A stretch of 33,280 nt of DNA, from contig JAEULI010000047.1 in the NCBI GenBank assembly GCA_016793845.1, positions 1-33,280 of the forward strand, given 5' to 3'. Positions 1 to 6,697 of this stretch are shown here, piece by piece (position 1 is the stretch's first letter; each line of letters begins with the position of its first letter). Position numbers and translations under genes: made by a program. The notes beneath the pieces are model-generated. The model did not search any database. It saw only the letters and a list, made by a program, of their open reading frames with translations, and had not been told where the DNA came from. This DNA is from Sphingosinicella sp. (GTDB lineage: Bacteria > Pseudomonadota > Alphaproteobacteria > Sphingomonadales > Sphingomonadaceae).

Positions 1-41
1 CGAAACCATTGTCAGGCGCAGTCATTTCGCCATAGTATCCA

Positions 42-263
42 ATGATGGCAAAGCCACCAGAGTCGAACTGGAAGGTCGGCACCGGCATGGAGGATGATGC
101 TCCGATGCCCTCCGCACCCCAACCACCACGCAGCGCGGCAGCACGCGGCGGTGGCCGCCGCCTCGTCGTCACCATCGTGATCATTATCGTGGTCGCGGCC
201 GTGCTCGGCTATTTCGTCGTCGACATCCTCGAAACCGCAACGAGCGCGATGAAAGGCCGGTAA
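42..263 (+). CDS. Small single-pass membrane protein, unknown function
   Basis: I do not recognise this 73-residue protein. It has a Pro/Ala/Arg-rich, probably cytoplasmic N-terminal half, then a hydrophobic stretch (about residues 41-62, rich in Val and Ile) that should form one membrane helix, and a short tail. The start is uncertain: ATGs at 42 and 45 lack a clear ribosome site, and an in-frame ATG at 87 would leave 58 residues with the helix intact. It ends 59 bases before a Flp-type pilin on the same strand, so the two could be co-transcribed; no other pilus gene is visible. The window begins only 41 bases upstream, so any promoter is mostly outside. Confidence 0.5.
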   Translation: MMAKPPESNWKVGTGMEDDAPMPSAPQPPRSAAARGGGRRLVVTIVIIIVVAAVLGYFVVDILETATSAMKGR

Positions 264-322
264 CGCTTCGGCAACCCGTGCGCCCGATACCTTGTACTGC
301 AACATCGCAGGGGATCGGATCG

Positions 323-487
323 ATGCGTATTTTTCGCCGTCTTCTCGTCAGCCGCAGGGGCGCAACCGCCATCGAGTATGGGCTCATCGCCGCGCTCATC
401 TCGCTCGCGGCGATCATCGCGTTCCAGATGCTCGGCCTCTCGCTGGTCGACGTGTTCAGCAGCATCACCAACGCCATGACGCGCTGA
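323..487 (+). CDS. Flp/Fap-type pilin (class IVb prepilin)
   Basis: A 54-residue prepilin of the Flp family, the major subunit of tight-adherence (Tad) pili. A short basic leader (residues 1-13, ending RRG) is followed by ATAIEYGLIAALI, the hallmark of Flp pilins: prepilin peptidase cuts after the Gly, and Glu +5 with the adjacent Tyr is invariant in the family. The hydrophobic segment that follows is the membrane and assembly helix. I chose ATG 323 over an upstream in-frame GTG at 278 because the leader then has normal length and GGGG lies just before it. No tad/cpa assembly gene is in view, so it is either an edge of a locus or a stand-alone pilin. Confidence 0.88.
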   Translation: MRIFRRLLVSRRGATAIEYGLIAALISLAAIIAFQMLGLSLVDVFSSITNAMTR

Positions 488-543
488 TCGACACGCTCAA
501 CTGTTCCTGATATGTTCCCCTCTTTCCGATTCGAAGGGGATGG

Positions 544-1164
544 ATGATGACCGATCTCGTGCTCTACACGAACCCGATGTCGCGCGGCCGCATCGCGCGC
601 TGGATGCTGGAGGAGGCAGGCGCGGATTACCGCACCGAAATCCTTGAGTACGGGTCCACGATGAAGGCCCCGGCCTATCTCGCCATCAACCCGATGGGCA
701 AGGTACCCGCGATCCGCCACGGCGACACGGTCGTCACCGAAGGCGCCGCGATCTGCGCCTACCTTGCCGACGCCTTCCCACAGGCGAACCTCGCCCCCGC
801 GCCACAGAATCGCGGCAGCTACTACCGCTGGCTGTTCTTTGCGGCGGGCCCGCTCGAAGCGGCGATCGCGGACCGCACGCTCGGTGTCGAGGTGCCCGCC
901 GACAAGCAGATGATGGTCGGCTACGGCTGCTTCGCGCATGTGATGGACACGCTCGAGAAGGCCGTCAGCGCCGCGCCCTATATCGCAGGCGACAGCTTCA
1001 CCGCTGCGGACGTCTACGTCGGCTCGCACATCTTCTGGGGCCTGCAGTTCGGCAGCATGGAAAAGCGCCCCGCGTTCGAGGCCTATTGGAAGCGCCTCGA
1101 AGCCCGCCCGGCGCACCTGCGCGCGACAGAACTCGACGACGCGGACATGCCGAGCCAAGCATAG
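544..1164 (+). CDS. Glutathione S-transferase family protein
   Basis: A 206-residue cytosolic GST-fold protein. The N-terminal thioredoxin-like domain (about residues 4-78) has a candidate catalytic region NPMSRGRIARW at residues 10-20, the cis-proline loop NPMGKVPAI (Pro55) and the glutathione gamma-glutamyl-binding Glu66-Gly67. A helical C-terminal domain follows, with the usual late FTAADVYVG N-capping motif. The family conjugates glutathione to electrophiles or reduces them; the substrate cannot be read from sequence. ATG 544 follows GAAGGGGAT; ATG 547 is equally possible. It is convergent with the TetR gene, with 20 bases between the stops. Confidence 0.88.
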   Translation: MMTDLVLYTNPMSRGRIARWMLEEAGADYRTEILEYGSTMKAPAYLAINPMGKVPAIRHGDTVVTEGAAICAYLADAFPQANLAPAPQNRGSYYRWLFFAAGPLEAAIADRTLGVEVPADKQMMVGYGCFAHVMDTLEKAVSAAPYIAGDSFTAADVYVGSHIFWGLQFGSMEKRPAFEAYWKRLEARPAHLRATELDDADMPSQA

Positions 1165-1184
1165 CCGAGTTTGGCTATCGCGGT

Positions 1185-1766
1185 TTAGAGCCTAACGAGG
1201 CGGTCGATGATCCCGGCCGCCTCTTCCGCCGCAGCTTCGGCCGATTGGCCGGAGAGCGCCGCGAGCCACGACATGCCGATGCCCACCGCCGCGACCGCGC
1301 GCACCGTCTCTTCCGGTGTCCCGGCGATTTCGGCGCCGCCGGCCTTCACCAGCGCCTCCACCACCTGCCGCTGTTCGGCGAGATTGCGTTCGATGACGGG
1401 TCGGATCGCCGCGCGCAGATAATCTGCCGAAAGCGCCGCCGCCATGAGGTGCAGCATGGCACTGTCCAGCTCGGCGGAGCTGAGCCCGGTCGGGCGCTTT
1501 TCCTTCATCAGCCCCGCACGATATTCGGCCCAGTTCCCGGGGATGGGAACCGCTGTCTCATACGTTGAAAAATGCTCCAGCGCGGCGACGACGAGATCCT
1601 CCTTGCTCGCGAAATAGCGATAGATCGTTCCCGCACTAAGGCCCGCGGCCTTTCGGATATGCGCGATTGACGTGCCCTCAACGCCGTGCACGCCGATGCA
1701 GCCGAGCGCCGCCTGCAGGATGCGCTCCCGCTGTGCCGTCATATGGGTGGAATCGCGCTTCGGCAT
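1185..1766 (-). CDS. TetR/AcrR family transcriptional regulator
   Basis: A 193-residue repressor. Residues about 10-56 are the TetR helix-turn-helix domain: RERILQAAL opens helix 1, and GTSIAHIRKAAGLSAGTIYRYFASKEDL is the recognition-helix region with the typical GTIYRYF signature. The remaining residues form the helical ligand-binding and dimer domain, too variable to predict a ligand. It is divergent from the amidohydrolase gene, and the 131-base gap (1767-1897) contains two identical 22-bp palindromes, so it most likely represses itself and that neighbour. ATG 1766 was chosen; an in-frame ATG eight codons in is an alternative. Confidence 0.92.
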   Translation of the reverse strand: MPKRDSTHMTAQRERILQAALGCIGVHGVEGTSIAHIRKAAGLSAGTIYRYFASKEDLVVAALEHFSTYETAVPIPGNWAEYRAGLMKEKRPTGLSSAELDSAMLHLMAAALSADYLRAAIRPVIERNLAEQRQVVEALVKAGGAEIAGTPEETVRAVAAVGIGMSWLAALSGQSAEAAAEEAAGIIDRLVRL

Positions 1767-1809
1767 TGGATTTCCCGTTCTTCGTGGAGGTCTTTACGGC
1801 ACACATATC

Positions 1810-1831
1810 AAAATGAACAGAAATTCATTTT
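1810..1831. promoter_or_regulatory. Candidate TetR operator O1
   Basis: Perfect 8-bp inverted repeat AAAATGAA-N6-TTCATTTT. An identical copy (same arms, different spacer) starts exactly 50 bp further on. It lies just upstream of a TTGACG hexamer (1835-1840) that could be the -35 element of the amidohydrolase promoter. Assignment to the adjacent TetR protein is inferred from position. Confidence 0.75.
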
Positions 1832-1859
1832 AACTTGACGAATCTCTCAGGATATTCGA

Positions 1860-1881
1860 AAAATGAATATTAGTTCATTTT
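1860..1881. promoter_or_regulatory. Candidate TetR operator O2
   Basis: Second perfect AAAATGAA-N6-TTCATTTT palindrome. It covers the expected -10 position (AAAAAT at 1859-1864, 18 bp from TTGACG) and ends 16 bases before the amidohydrolase ATG, so a bound repressor would block that promoter. Confidence 0.75.
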
Positions 1882-1897
1882 ATTGGGGGTGGAGACG

Positions 1898-2971
1898 ATG
1901 ATCTGGGCAAGACAGGCGCGCACCGCGCGCCGCGCGATGCTGACAGCGGCAATCCTGTTCAGCAGCACCGGTGCGCTCGCGGAACCCGCTCCGCGCGCCG
2001 ATCACCACATGCATATCCAGAGCGCGCTCATCACCGATTGGCTGCAGGACATGCAGAAGGCGATGCCGGGTGTCTTTGAAGGCATCTCCGGGGACATCTT
2101 CAAGGTGCGCACGGGCGGCGATGCCGTGCATGAACTCGATCGCGCGGGTATTCGCCAGGGTGTGCTGCTGTCCGCCGGCTACATGTTCGGCTTCTCCGCC
2201 GTCCCGCTCGCGCCCGAGGAGATGGCCCGGCGGATGCGTGCCGAGAATCGCTTCAATGTCGACCAGGCGCTGGCCTCGAACGGCCGCCTCGTCGCGTTTG
2301 TCGGCATCAATCCGTTTCTGGGCAATGCGCTCGACGAACTCGAATACTGGTCGCGCCAGCCCGGCGCGTCGGGCGTGAAGCTCCACCTCGGCAACAGCGG
2401 TCTCGATCTCGGCAATCCCGATCAGGTCAAAACGCTTGCCGCCTTCTTCGCCGCCGCGAGCAAGGCGCGGATGCCGCTCGTCGTCCACCTGCGCGGCGCA
2501 GCGCCGTTCTCGAATGCGAACATCGCCACCTTCATCGATACGGTGCTGTCAGAGGCGGGTGACCTTCCCGTGCAGATCGCGCACGGGGGCGGCTTCGGCG
2601 GCATCGATGCCGCGACGCTGGAAGCCCTTCGCCTCTATGGCGACGCCATAGAGCGCAAGGCTCCCGGCACCGCCAACCTCGTGCTCGACATCTCCGCCGT
2701 CGCGCAGCTCGATCTTTCGAAGCTCGCGAGCGTTCCGACGGAAGGCATTGAAACCCACACCGCCGACGAATGGCGTGCCGCTTACGTCACCCAGATGCGC
2801 AAGATCGGCCTCGACCGCTTCGTCCTCGCCAGCGACTGGCCCGCGCTCACGCCCCCGGCCGAATATTTCGCCGCCGAGCGGAAGGCACTTCCGGTGACAG
2901 ACGCCGAATGGACGATGCTTTGCGAGAATGTGGCGCCATATCTGCGAGCGGAGTGGACCAAGAGTAAATAA
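1898..2971 (+). CDS. Secreted amidohydrolase-family protein
   Basis: A 357-residue protein with a signal peptide (basic, twin-Arg-containing start, hydrophobic core, cut near GALA|EP), so probably periplasmic. The mature part opens with DHHMH (His37 and His39), the HxH metal site of amidohydrolase TIM barrels. Later candidate metal or active-site residues sit in GVKLHLG, VVHLRG, IAHGGG and LASDWP, in the order seen in the amidohydrolase-2 (COG2159-like) group. These enzymes hydrolyse or decarboxylate small cyclic or carboxylated substrates; which one here is unknown. ATG 1898 was preferred to an in-frame TTG at 1883 because GGAG lies just upstream and the signal peptide then has normal length. 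Expression is probably controlled by the divergent TetR gene. Confidence 0.8.
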   Translation: MIWARQARTARRAMLTAAILFSSTGALAEPAPRADHHMHIQSALITDWLQDMQKAMPGVFEGISGDIFKVRTGGDAVHELDRAGIRQGVLLSAGYMFGFSAVPLAPEEMARRMRAENRFNVDQALASNGRLVAFVGINPFLGNALDELEYWSRQPGASGVKLHLGNSGLDLGNPDQVKTLAAFFAAASKARMPLVVHLRGAAPFSNANIATFIDTVLSEAGDLPVQIAHGGGFGGIDAATLEALRLYGDAIERKAPGTANLVLDISAVAQLDLSKLASVPTEGIETHTADEWRAAYVTQMRKIGLDRFVLASDWPALTPPAEYFAAERKALPVTDAEWTMLCENVAPYLRAEWTKSK

Positions 2972-3019
2972 GGCGCCGCGAGCCCCTGACTGCAGCGCTT
3001 CATCCAGCGGGCTCCGCCC

Positions 3020-4033
3020 TTAAAACAGCCGCGTAATCATGTAGAAGATCGCCCCCACCGCCGCCGATGCGGGAATGGTGATCACCCACGCCATCACCAC
3101 GTTCTGCGCAACGCCCCAGCGTACGGCAGAGGCGCGGCGGGCGGTGCCGGCGCCGACGACGCAGCCGGTGATCGTGTGCGTCGTCGAGACCGGGATGCCG
3201 AGCAGCGAGGCGGTGAACACCATCACCGAGCCACCCGCCGACGCGCTGAAGCCCTGGTGCTGCGAAAGCTTGGTGATGCGCGATCCCATCGTCTCGATGA
3301 TCTTCCAACCGCCCGAGAGCGTGCCGAGCGCGATCGCGATGTAGCAGCTGATCGCCACCCAGTGCGGCACATGGAATTCGCCCTGAAGATGGCCGGTCGA
3401 ATAGAGGAGCACGGTGATGATCCCCATCGTCTTCTGCGCGTCGTTGAGGCCGTGGCTGATCGAATAGGCGGCGGACGAGGCGAGGTGCAGGTAGCGGAAT
3501 CCGCGCTCCGCCCCGCGCGCGGTCGCGTCCTTCATCAGCCAGCTCGTCAGCAGCATGATGAGCATCGAGAGGAACATGCCGAGCAGCGGCGAGAGCACGA
3601 TCGCGATCAGCGTCTTGTTGAGCCCGCTCCATTCGATGCCGGACATGCCTGCGTGCGCAACACCCGCGCCGACGATGCCGCCGACGAGCGCGTGGCTCGA
3701 CGAGGACGGGATGCCCTTCAACCACGTGACAACGTTCCAGAACATCGCGCCGATGAGCGCGCCGAACACCACGGCGGGCGTCACCAGATCCTTGTCGATG
3801 ATGCCCTTGCCGATCGTTTCGGCGACCTTGTGCAATTCGGGGAAGGCGAGGCTGAGGAAATAGGCGGCGAAGTTGAACGCCGCCGCGAAGGCGACCGCCT
3901 GCACCGGCCCGAGAAGGCGCGTCGCGACGACGGTCGCGATCGAATTCGCCGCGTCGTGAAGCCCGTTCAGGAAATCGAACGCAAGCGCGATGACGATGAG
4001 GCCGATGAGCAGCGGTAACGCGAGTTCGTGCAT
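3020..4033 (-). CDS. pit: PiT-family inorganic phosphate transporter
   Basis: A 337-residue polytopic inner-membrane protein. The two inverted PiT signatures are visible: FLNGLHDAANSIATVV near residue 21 and GLNDAQKTMGII in the second half, each with the ND/HDA core, plus the conserved PSSSSHALVGG and PVSTTHTITG repeats. These low-affinity carriers import metal-phosphate or phosphate with protons or cations. It lies 12 bases downstream of the NUDIX-DUF47 gene on the same strand, so the two form one operon; DUF47 proteins are regular genetic partners of PiT carriers. No strong ribosome site precedes ATG 4033, which suggests translational coupling to the upstream gene. Confidence 0.93.
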   Translation of the reverse strand: MHELALPLLIGLIVIALAFDFLNGLHDAANSIATVVATRLLGPVQAVAFAAAFNFAAYFLSLAFPELHKVAETIGKGIIDKDLVTPAVVFGALIGAMFWNVVTWLKGIPSSSSHALVGGIVGAGVAHAGMSGIEWSGLNKTLIAIVLSPLLGMFLSMLIMLLTSWLMKDATARGAERGFRYLHLASSAAYSISHGLNDAQKTMGIITVLLYSTGHLQGEFHVPHWVAISCYIAIALGTLSGGWKIIETMGSRITKLSQHQGFSASAGGSVMVFTASLLGIPVSTTHTITGCVVGAGTARRASAVRWGVAQNVVMAWVITIPASAAVGAIFYMITRLF

Positions 4034-4045
4034 TGTATCGTGTCG

Positions 4046-5152
4046 TCAGGCGTGATCGATGACGATGCCATCGATCTCGTTCGCGACATCCTCGAGCGCG
4101 TCGACGATGCGCTCGAGATGCTTGTAGATTTCGCGCGAGACGATGAAGCGCAGCGTATCGCTCGCGCCGTATTGCTTGAACGCCTTCTTCACGCCGATCG
4201 CGTGAATCTCGTCGGCGTGGCCTTCCATGCGCACCAGCCGCTCGGTGAGCTCGTGGAGGCGCTGGCCGTTCCGCCCCACGTCGCGCAGCAGCGGCATTGC
4301 CTCGGCGGCGAGGCGGGCGCCATCCACGATGATCGCGGTCATGTCGCGCATTTCCTGCTCGAACTCGCCGACCTCGTAGAGCGAGATCGCCGCGACCGTC
4401 GCCTGCATCTCGTCGATCGCGTCGTCCATCGCGCCGATGAGGCTGGTGATCGCGCCGCGATCGAACGGCGTCAGGAAGGTGCGGCGCACCGTGTGCAGCA
4501 CCTCGCGGATGATGTCGTCGGCATCCTGCTCGCGTTCCATCACCTCGCGGATGTGATCCTCGGCGGAGGAGCCGTTTTCGAGGAGACGCGCCAGCGCATC
4601 CGCCGCCGCCACCACGGTCATCGCGTGCGCCTCGAACAGCTCGAAGAAATTGCCCGTCTTGGGAAGCAGGCGCTGGAACCAGGCGAACATGTGGGGAATC
4701 CTCGATTTGTGGGCCACGGCGGTCAGCATCCCGGTGCGGCGGGCGGCGGCATTGAATTCGGACGCGCCGAAGGAGCGGATGAGATCGCGCAGGTCATCCT
4801 CATCCACCGCGTCCGCGGCTTCGGCGAGCGTGAACCAGCGGCGCTCACGTTCGTCCTGCTCTTTCCAGCGCTCCAGCTCGCGCGTCACGGCGAGCGGGAA
4901 GACGTCGACATCGACCATCAGCGAGGCGCCGTTGCTGCGCCGCTTGCGATAACGATAGGAACCGAGCGGCGTCGGACACACCGCGCCGCGCACGCCCGCC
5001 TCCTCCTCCGCTTCGTCGGCGGCGGCGGCGTGCGGCGCCATGCCCTTGGTGACATTGCCCTTGGGGATCACCCAGCGCCGGCTGCTCCTGGAGGTGACGA
5101 GGAGGATGCGCACGGGCGCATCGATCGCGGTTCCCTCCGATCGATAGGGCAA
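4046..5152 (-). CDS. NUDIX hydrolase fused in frame to DUF47 (PhoU-like) domain
   Basis: One open frame of at least 368 residues encodes two domains. Residues about 1-130 are a NUDIX fold with box Gly32-Val54 (GNVTKGM, then DEAEEEAGV): the first box Glu is Met and the Arg is Asp, but the metal-binding EAEEE cluster is intact. PKGNVTKGMxxH resembles NUDIX enzymes of the diphosphoinositol/dinucleotide polyphosphate type. After a linker, residues 155-368 are a full-length DUF47 domain (starting MFAWFQRLLPKTGNFFELF), the all-helical PhoU-like partner of PiT carriers. Internal ATG 4690 has GAGG nine bases upstream, so DUF47 could also be made alone. No ATG or GTG exists in frame between the stop at 5237-5239 and TTG 5152, and typical NUDIX N-terminal residues (IRQIAALPYR) lie upstream of this TTG, so the real start is probably a rare codon such as ATT 5170. 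Confidence 0.85.
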   Translation of the reverse strand: MPYRSEGTAIDAPVRILLVTSRSSRRWVIPKGNVTKGMAPHAAAADEAEEEAGVRGAVCPTPLGSYRYRKRRSNGASLMVDVDVFPLAVTRELERWKEQDERERRWFTLAEAADAVDEDDLRDLIRSFGASEFNAAARRTGMLTAVAHKSRIPHMFAWFQRLLPKTGNFFELFEAHAMTVVAAADALARLLENGSSAEDHIREVMEREQDADDIIREVLHTVRRTFLTPFDRGAITSLIGAMDDAIDEMQATVAAISLYEVGEFEQEMRDMTAIIVDGARLAAEAMPLLRDVGRNGQRLHELTERLVRMEGHADEIHAIGVKKAFKQYGASDTLRFIVSREIYKHLERIVDALEDVANEIDGIVIDHA

Positions 5153-5198
5153 GGCGGCAATCTGGCGAATGAAAACGTCCCCCGTCTGCGACAGCGCG

Positions 5199-5231
5199 CT
5201 TTGCGACAGTTTTGTGACGGTCTGATGACAG
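5199..5231 (-). promoter_or_regulatory. Pho box (PhoB-binding direct repeats)
   Basis: Read on the minus strand, three contiguous 11-bp units are CTGTCATCAGA (5231-5221), CCGTCACAAAA (5220-5210) and CTGTCGCAAAG (5209-5199). They match the PhoB consensus CTGTCAT-N4 repeated every 11 bp. A fourth, out-of-phase CTGTCGC follows at 5194-5188. The orientation points at the NUDIX-DUF47-pit operon. No convincing -10 follows, so activation or repression cannot be decided from sequence. Confidence 0.8.
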
Positions 5232-5260
5232 ATTTTTTAAGCCGCGCAAGCGTGCGGTCC

Positions 5261-5284
5261 ATACTTAGGAATTGACCTAAGTAT
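5261..5284. promoter_or_regulatory. Candidate ArsR operator palindrome
   Basis: Perfect 9-bp inverted repeat ATACTTAGG-N6-CCTAAGTAT, 38 bases before the ArsR-family ATG. A TTGACC hexamer (5272-5277) lies inside it and a weak TATGCA (5295-5300) follows at 17 bp, so a bound dimer would cover the -35 element. Autoregulation is the simplest reading. Confidence 0.7.
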
Positions 5285-5322
5285 TTTCCTTGCCTATGCA
5301 CGCCAAACGAAAGGAGCCGCGC

Positions 5323-5694
5323 ATGAGTCCCGGACTGCACAGCGCCCCGTCAGCGCCGCCGCCACACGCGGTGATCGACGGCATCTTTCGCGCCTTGTCG
5401 GACCCGACGCGCCGCAGCGTGCTCGAACGGCTGAGTGCGAAGCCCGCCTCGGTCAGCGATCTCGCGGCGGACCACAGGATGGCGCTGCCTTCGTTCGTCG
5501 CGCACCTCAGGGTGCTCGAAGGCGCGGGGCTGGTACGCTCCAAAAAGGAAGGGCGGGTCAGAACCTATGAACTCGCCCCCGAACGGCTTCAGGTCGCCGA
5601 AGACTGGCTGGGCAGACAGCGCACAATGTGGGAGCGCAGGCTGGACCGGCTCGACGCCTATCTGCTGAAAATGAAGAAGGAGAGATCGGAATGA
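5323..5694 (+). CDS. ArsR-family winged-helix regulator
   Basis: A 123-residue regulator. Residues about 20-100 are the ArsR winged helix: [18 protein letters not shown] is the family opening, followed by [29 protein letters not shown] (helix-turn-helix) and [11 protein letters not shown] (wing). No CxC metal site (ELCVCDL-type) is present, so metal sensing is unlikely. It belongs to the subgroup paired with SRPBCC/AHSA1 proteins. ATG 5323 was chosen because AAGGAG sits six bases before it. Its stop overlaps the start of the SRPBCC gene (ATGA), so the two are translationally coupled. Confidence 0.93.
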   Translation: MSPGLHSAPSAPPPHAVIDGIFRALSDPTRRSVLERLSAKPASVSDLAADHRMALPSFVAHLRVLEGAGLVRSKKEGRVRTYELAPERLQVAEDWLGRQRTMWERRLDRLDAYLLKMKKERSE

Positions 5695-6182
5695 CGTCCA
5701 ACCTGTTTACGTTCACCCCCGACCCCACGCTCGACCTTGTGCTCGAACGCGAGATCGACGTTCCCGTCGAACTCGTGTGGGAGGCGTGGACGACGCCCGA
5801 CAGCATCAAGGAATGGTTCTGCCCGAAGCCGTGGTCGGTGAGTTCGTGCGAGATCGACCTGCGCCCCGGCGGCAAATTCAACACCGTGATGCGCTCACCC
5901 GAGGAGCAGGAGTTCCCGAACAGCGGCTGTTATCTCGAAGTCGTGCCGAACCAGCGCCTCGTCTTCACCGACACGCTGCTCCCCGGCTTTCGCCCCGCGC
6001 CGAAGCCGTTCTTCACCGCCGCGCTGCTGCTGGCGCCGACCGCGACCGGCACGCGCTACACCGCGATCGCCATCCACGGCAACGAAGAGACGCGGAAGCA
6101 GCACGAGGAGATGGGTTTCCACGAAGGCTGGGGTACGGTGGTCGACCAGCTCGTCGCGCACATCAAGGCATCGATGCACTGA
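5691..6182 (+). CDS. SRPBCC / AHSA1-like domain protein
   Basis: A 163-residue protein of the START-like SRPBCC superfamily, AHSA1 (activator of Hsp90 ATPase C-terminal) branch. Family marks are [30 protein letters not shown] near the start, DLRPGGKF in the centre and the closing [14 protein letters not shown] helix. These proteins form a hydrophobic cavity and often bind lipids or aromatic ligands; in bacteria the role is mostly unknown. The start overlaps the ArsR stop at 5691-5694, so it is the likely output of that regulator, perhaps sensing or handling the same ligand. Confidence 0.9.
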   Translation: MTSNLFTFTPDPTLDLVLEREIDVPVELVWEAWTTPDSIKEWFCPKPWSVSSCEIDLRPGGKFNTVMRSPEEQEFPNSGCYLEVVPNQRLVFTDTLLPGFRPAPKPFFTAALLLAPTATGTRYTAIAIHGNEETRKQHEEMGFHEGWGTVVDQLVAHIKASMH

Positions 6183-6277
6183 GGCTTCGGAGGGGAACCA
6201 GCAGCGCCCGGAAGCGTTTCGGCGAACAGGGATTCGCCGCCGGTATTTCGGCCTTTCACAACTTGAGGAGAAACGCG

Positions 6278-6694
6278 ATGCGAACGGCACTTGCACTTCT
6301 GGGCGCCGCAATGGTCATCACCCCCGCTGCCGCCGCGCCCGTCACGATGCAGATCCACCTGACCGGCGCCGCAGAGGTTCCCGGCCCCGGCGATGCCGAT
6401 GGCAAGGGCACCGCGAGCGTAACGCTCGACAGCGCCAAGCCCGAGGTCTGCTACACGCTCGACGTGAGCGGTATCGACACGGCGACGATGGCGCACATCC
6501 ACAAGGGCGCGGCAGGCGTCGCCGGCCCGCCCGTCGTCACGCTCGATCCTCCCGCCAAGGGTGCATCGAAGGGCTGCGCCAAGGCTGACGCGGATGTCGT
6601 CGCGGCACTTCTCGCGAAGCCTGCGGACTACTACGTCAACGTCCACAACGCCTCTCACCCGAAGGGCGCGCTGCGCGGTCAGCTCGGCCGCTAG
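6278..6694 (+). CDS. Secreted CHRD-domain protein
   Basis: A 138-residue exported protein. Residues 1 to about 20 are a signal peptide ending in an Ala run. The rest is one CHRD domain: LTGAAEVP at the front, GKGTASVTLDSAKPEVCYTLDVSGIDTATMAHIHKGAAGVAGPPVVTL in the middle, and DYYVNVHNASHPKGALRGQL at the end, all classic CHRD marks. Two Cys residues could form a disulfide. CHRD proteins are beta-rich extracytoplasmic proteins of unclear biochemical role. A strong ribosome site (TGAGGAG) precedes ATG 6278. It lies 95 bases after the SRPBCC gene and may be a separate unit. Confidence 0.9.
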   Translation: MRTALALLGAAMVITPAAAAPVTMQIHLTGAAEVPGPGDADGKGTASVTLDSAKPEVCYTLDVSGIDTATMAHIHKGAAGVAGPPVVTLDPPAKGASKGCAKADADVVAALLAKPADYYVNVHNASHPKGALRGQLGR

Positions 6695-6697
6695 CGG

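Noticed and set aside
1161-1178. Hairpin ATAGCC-N6-GGCTAT at the GST/TetR convergence
   Set aside because: No T-tract on either strand and a stem of only six pairs; not enough to call a terminator.
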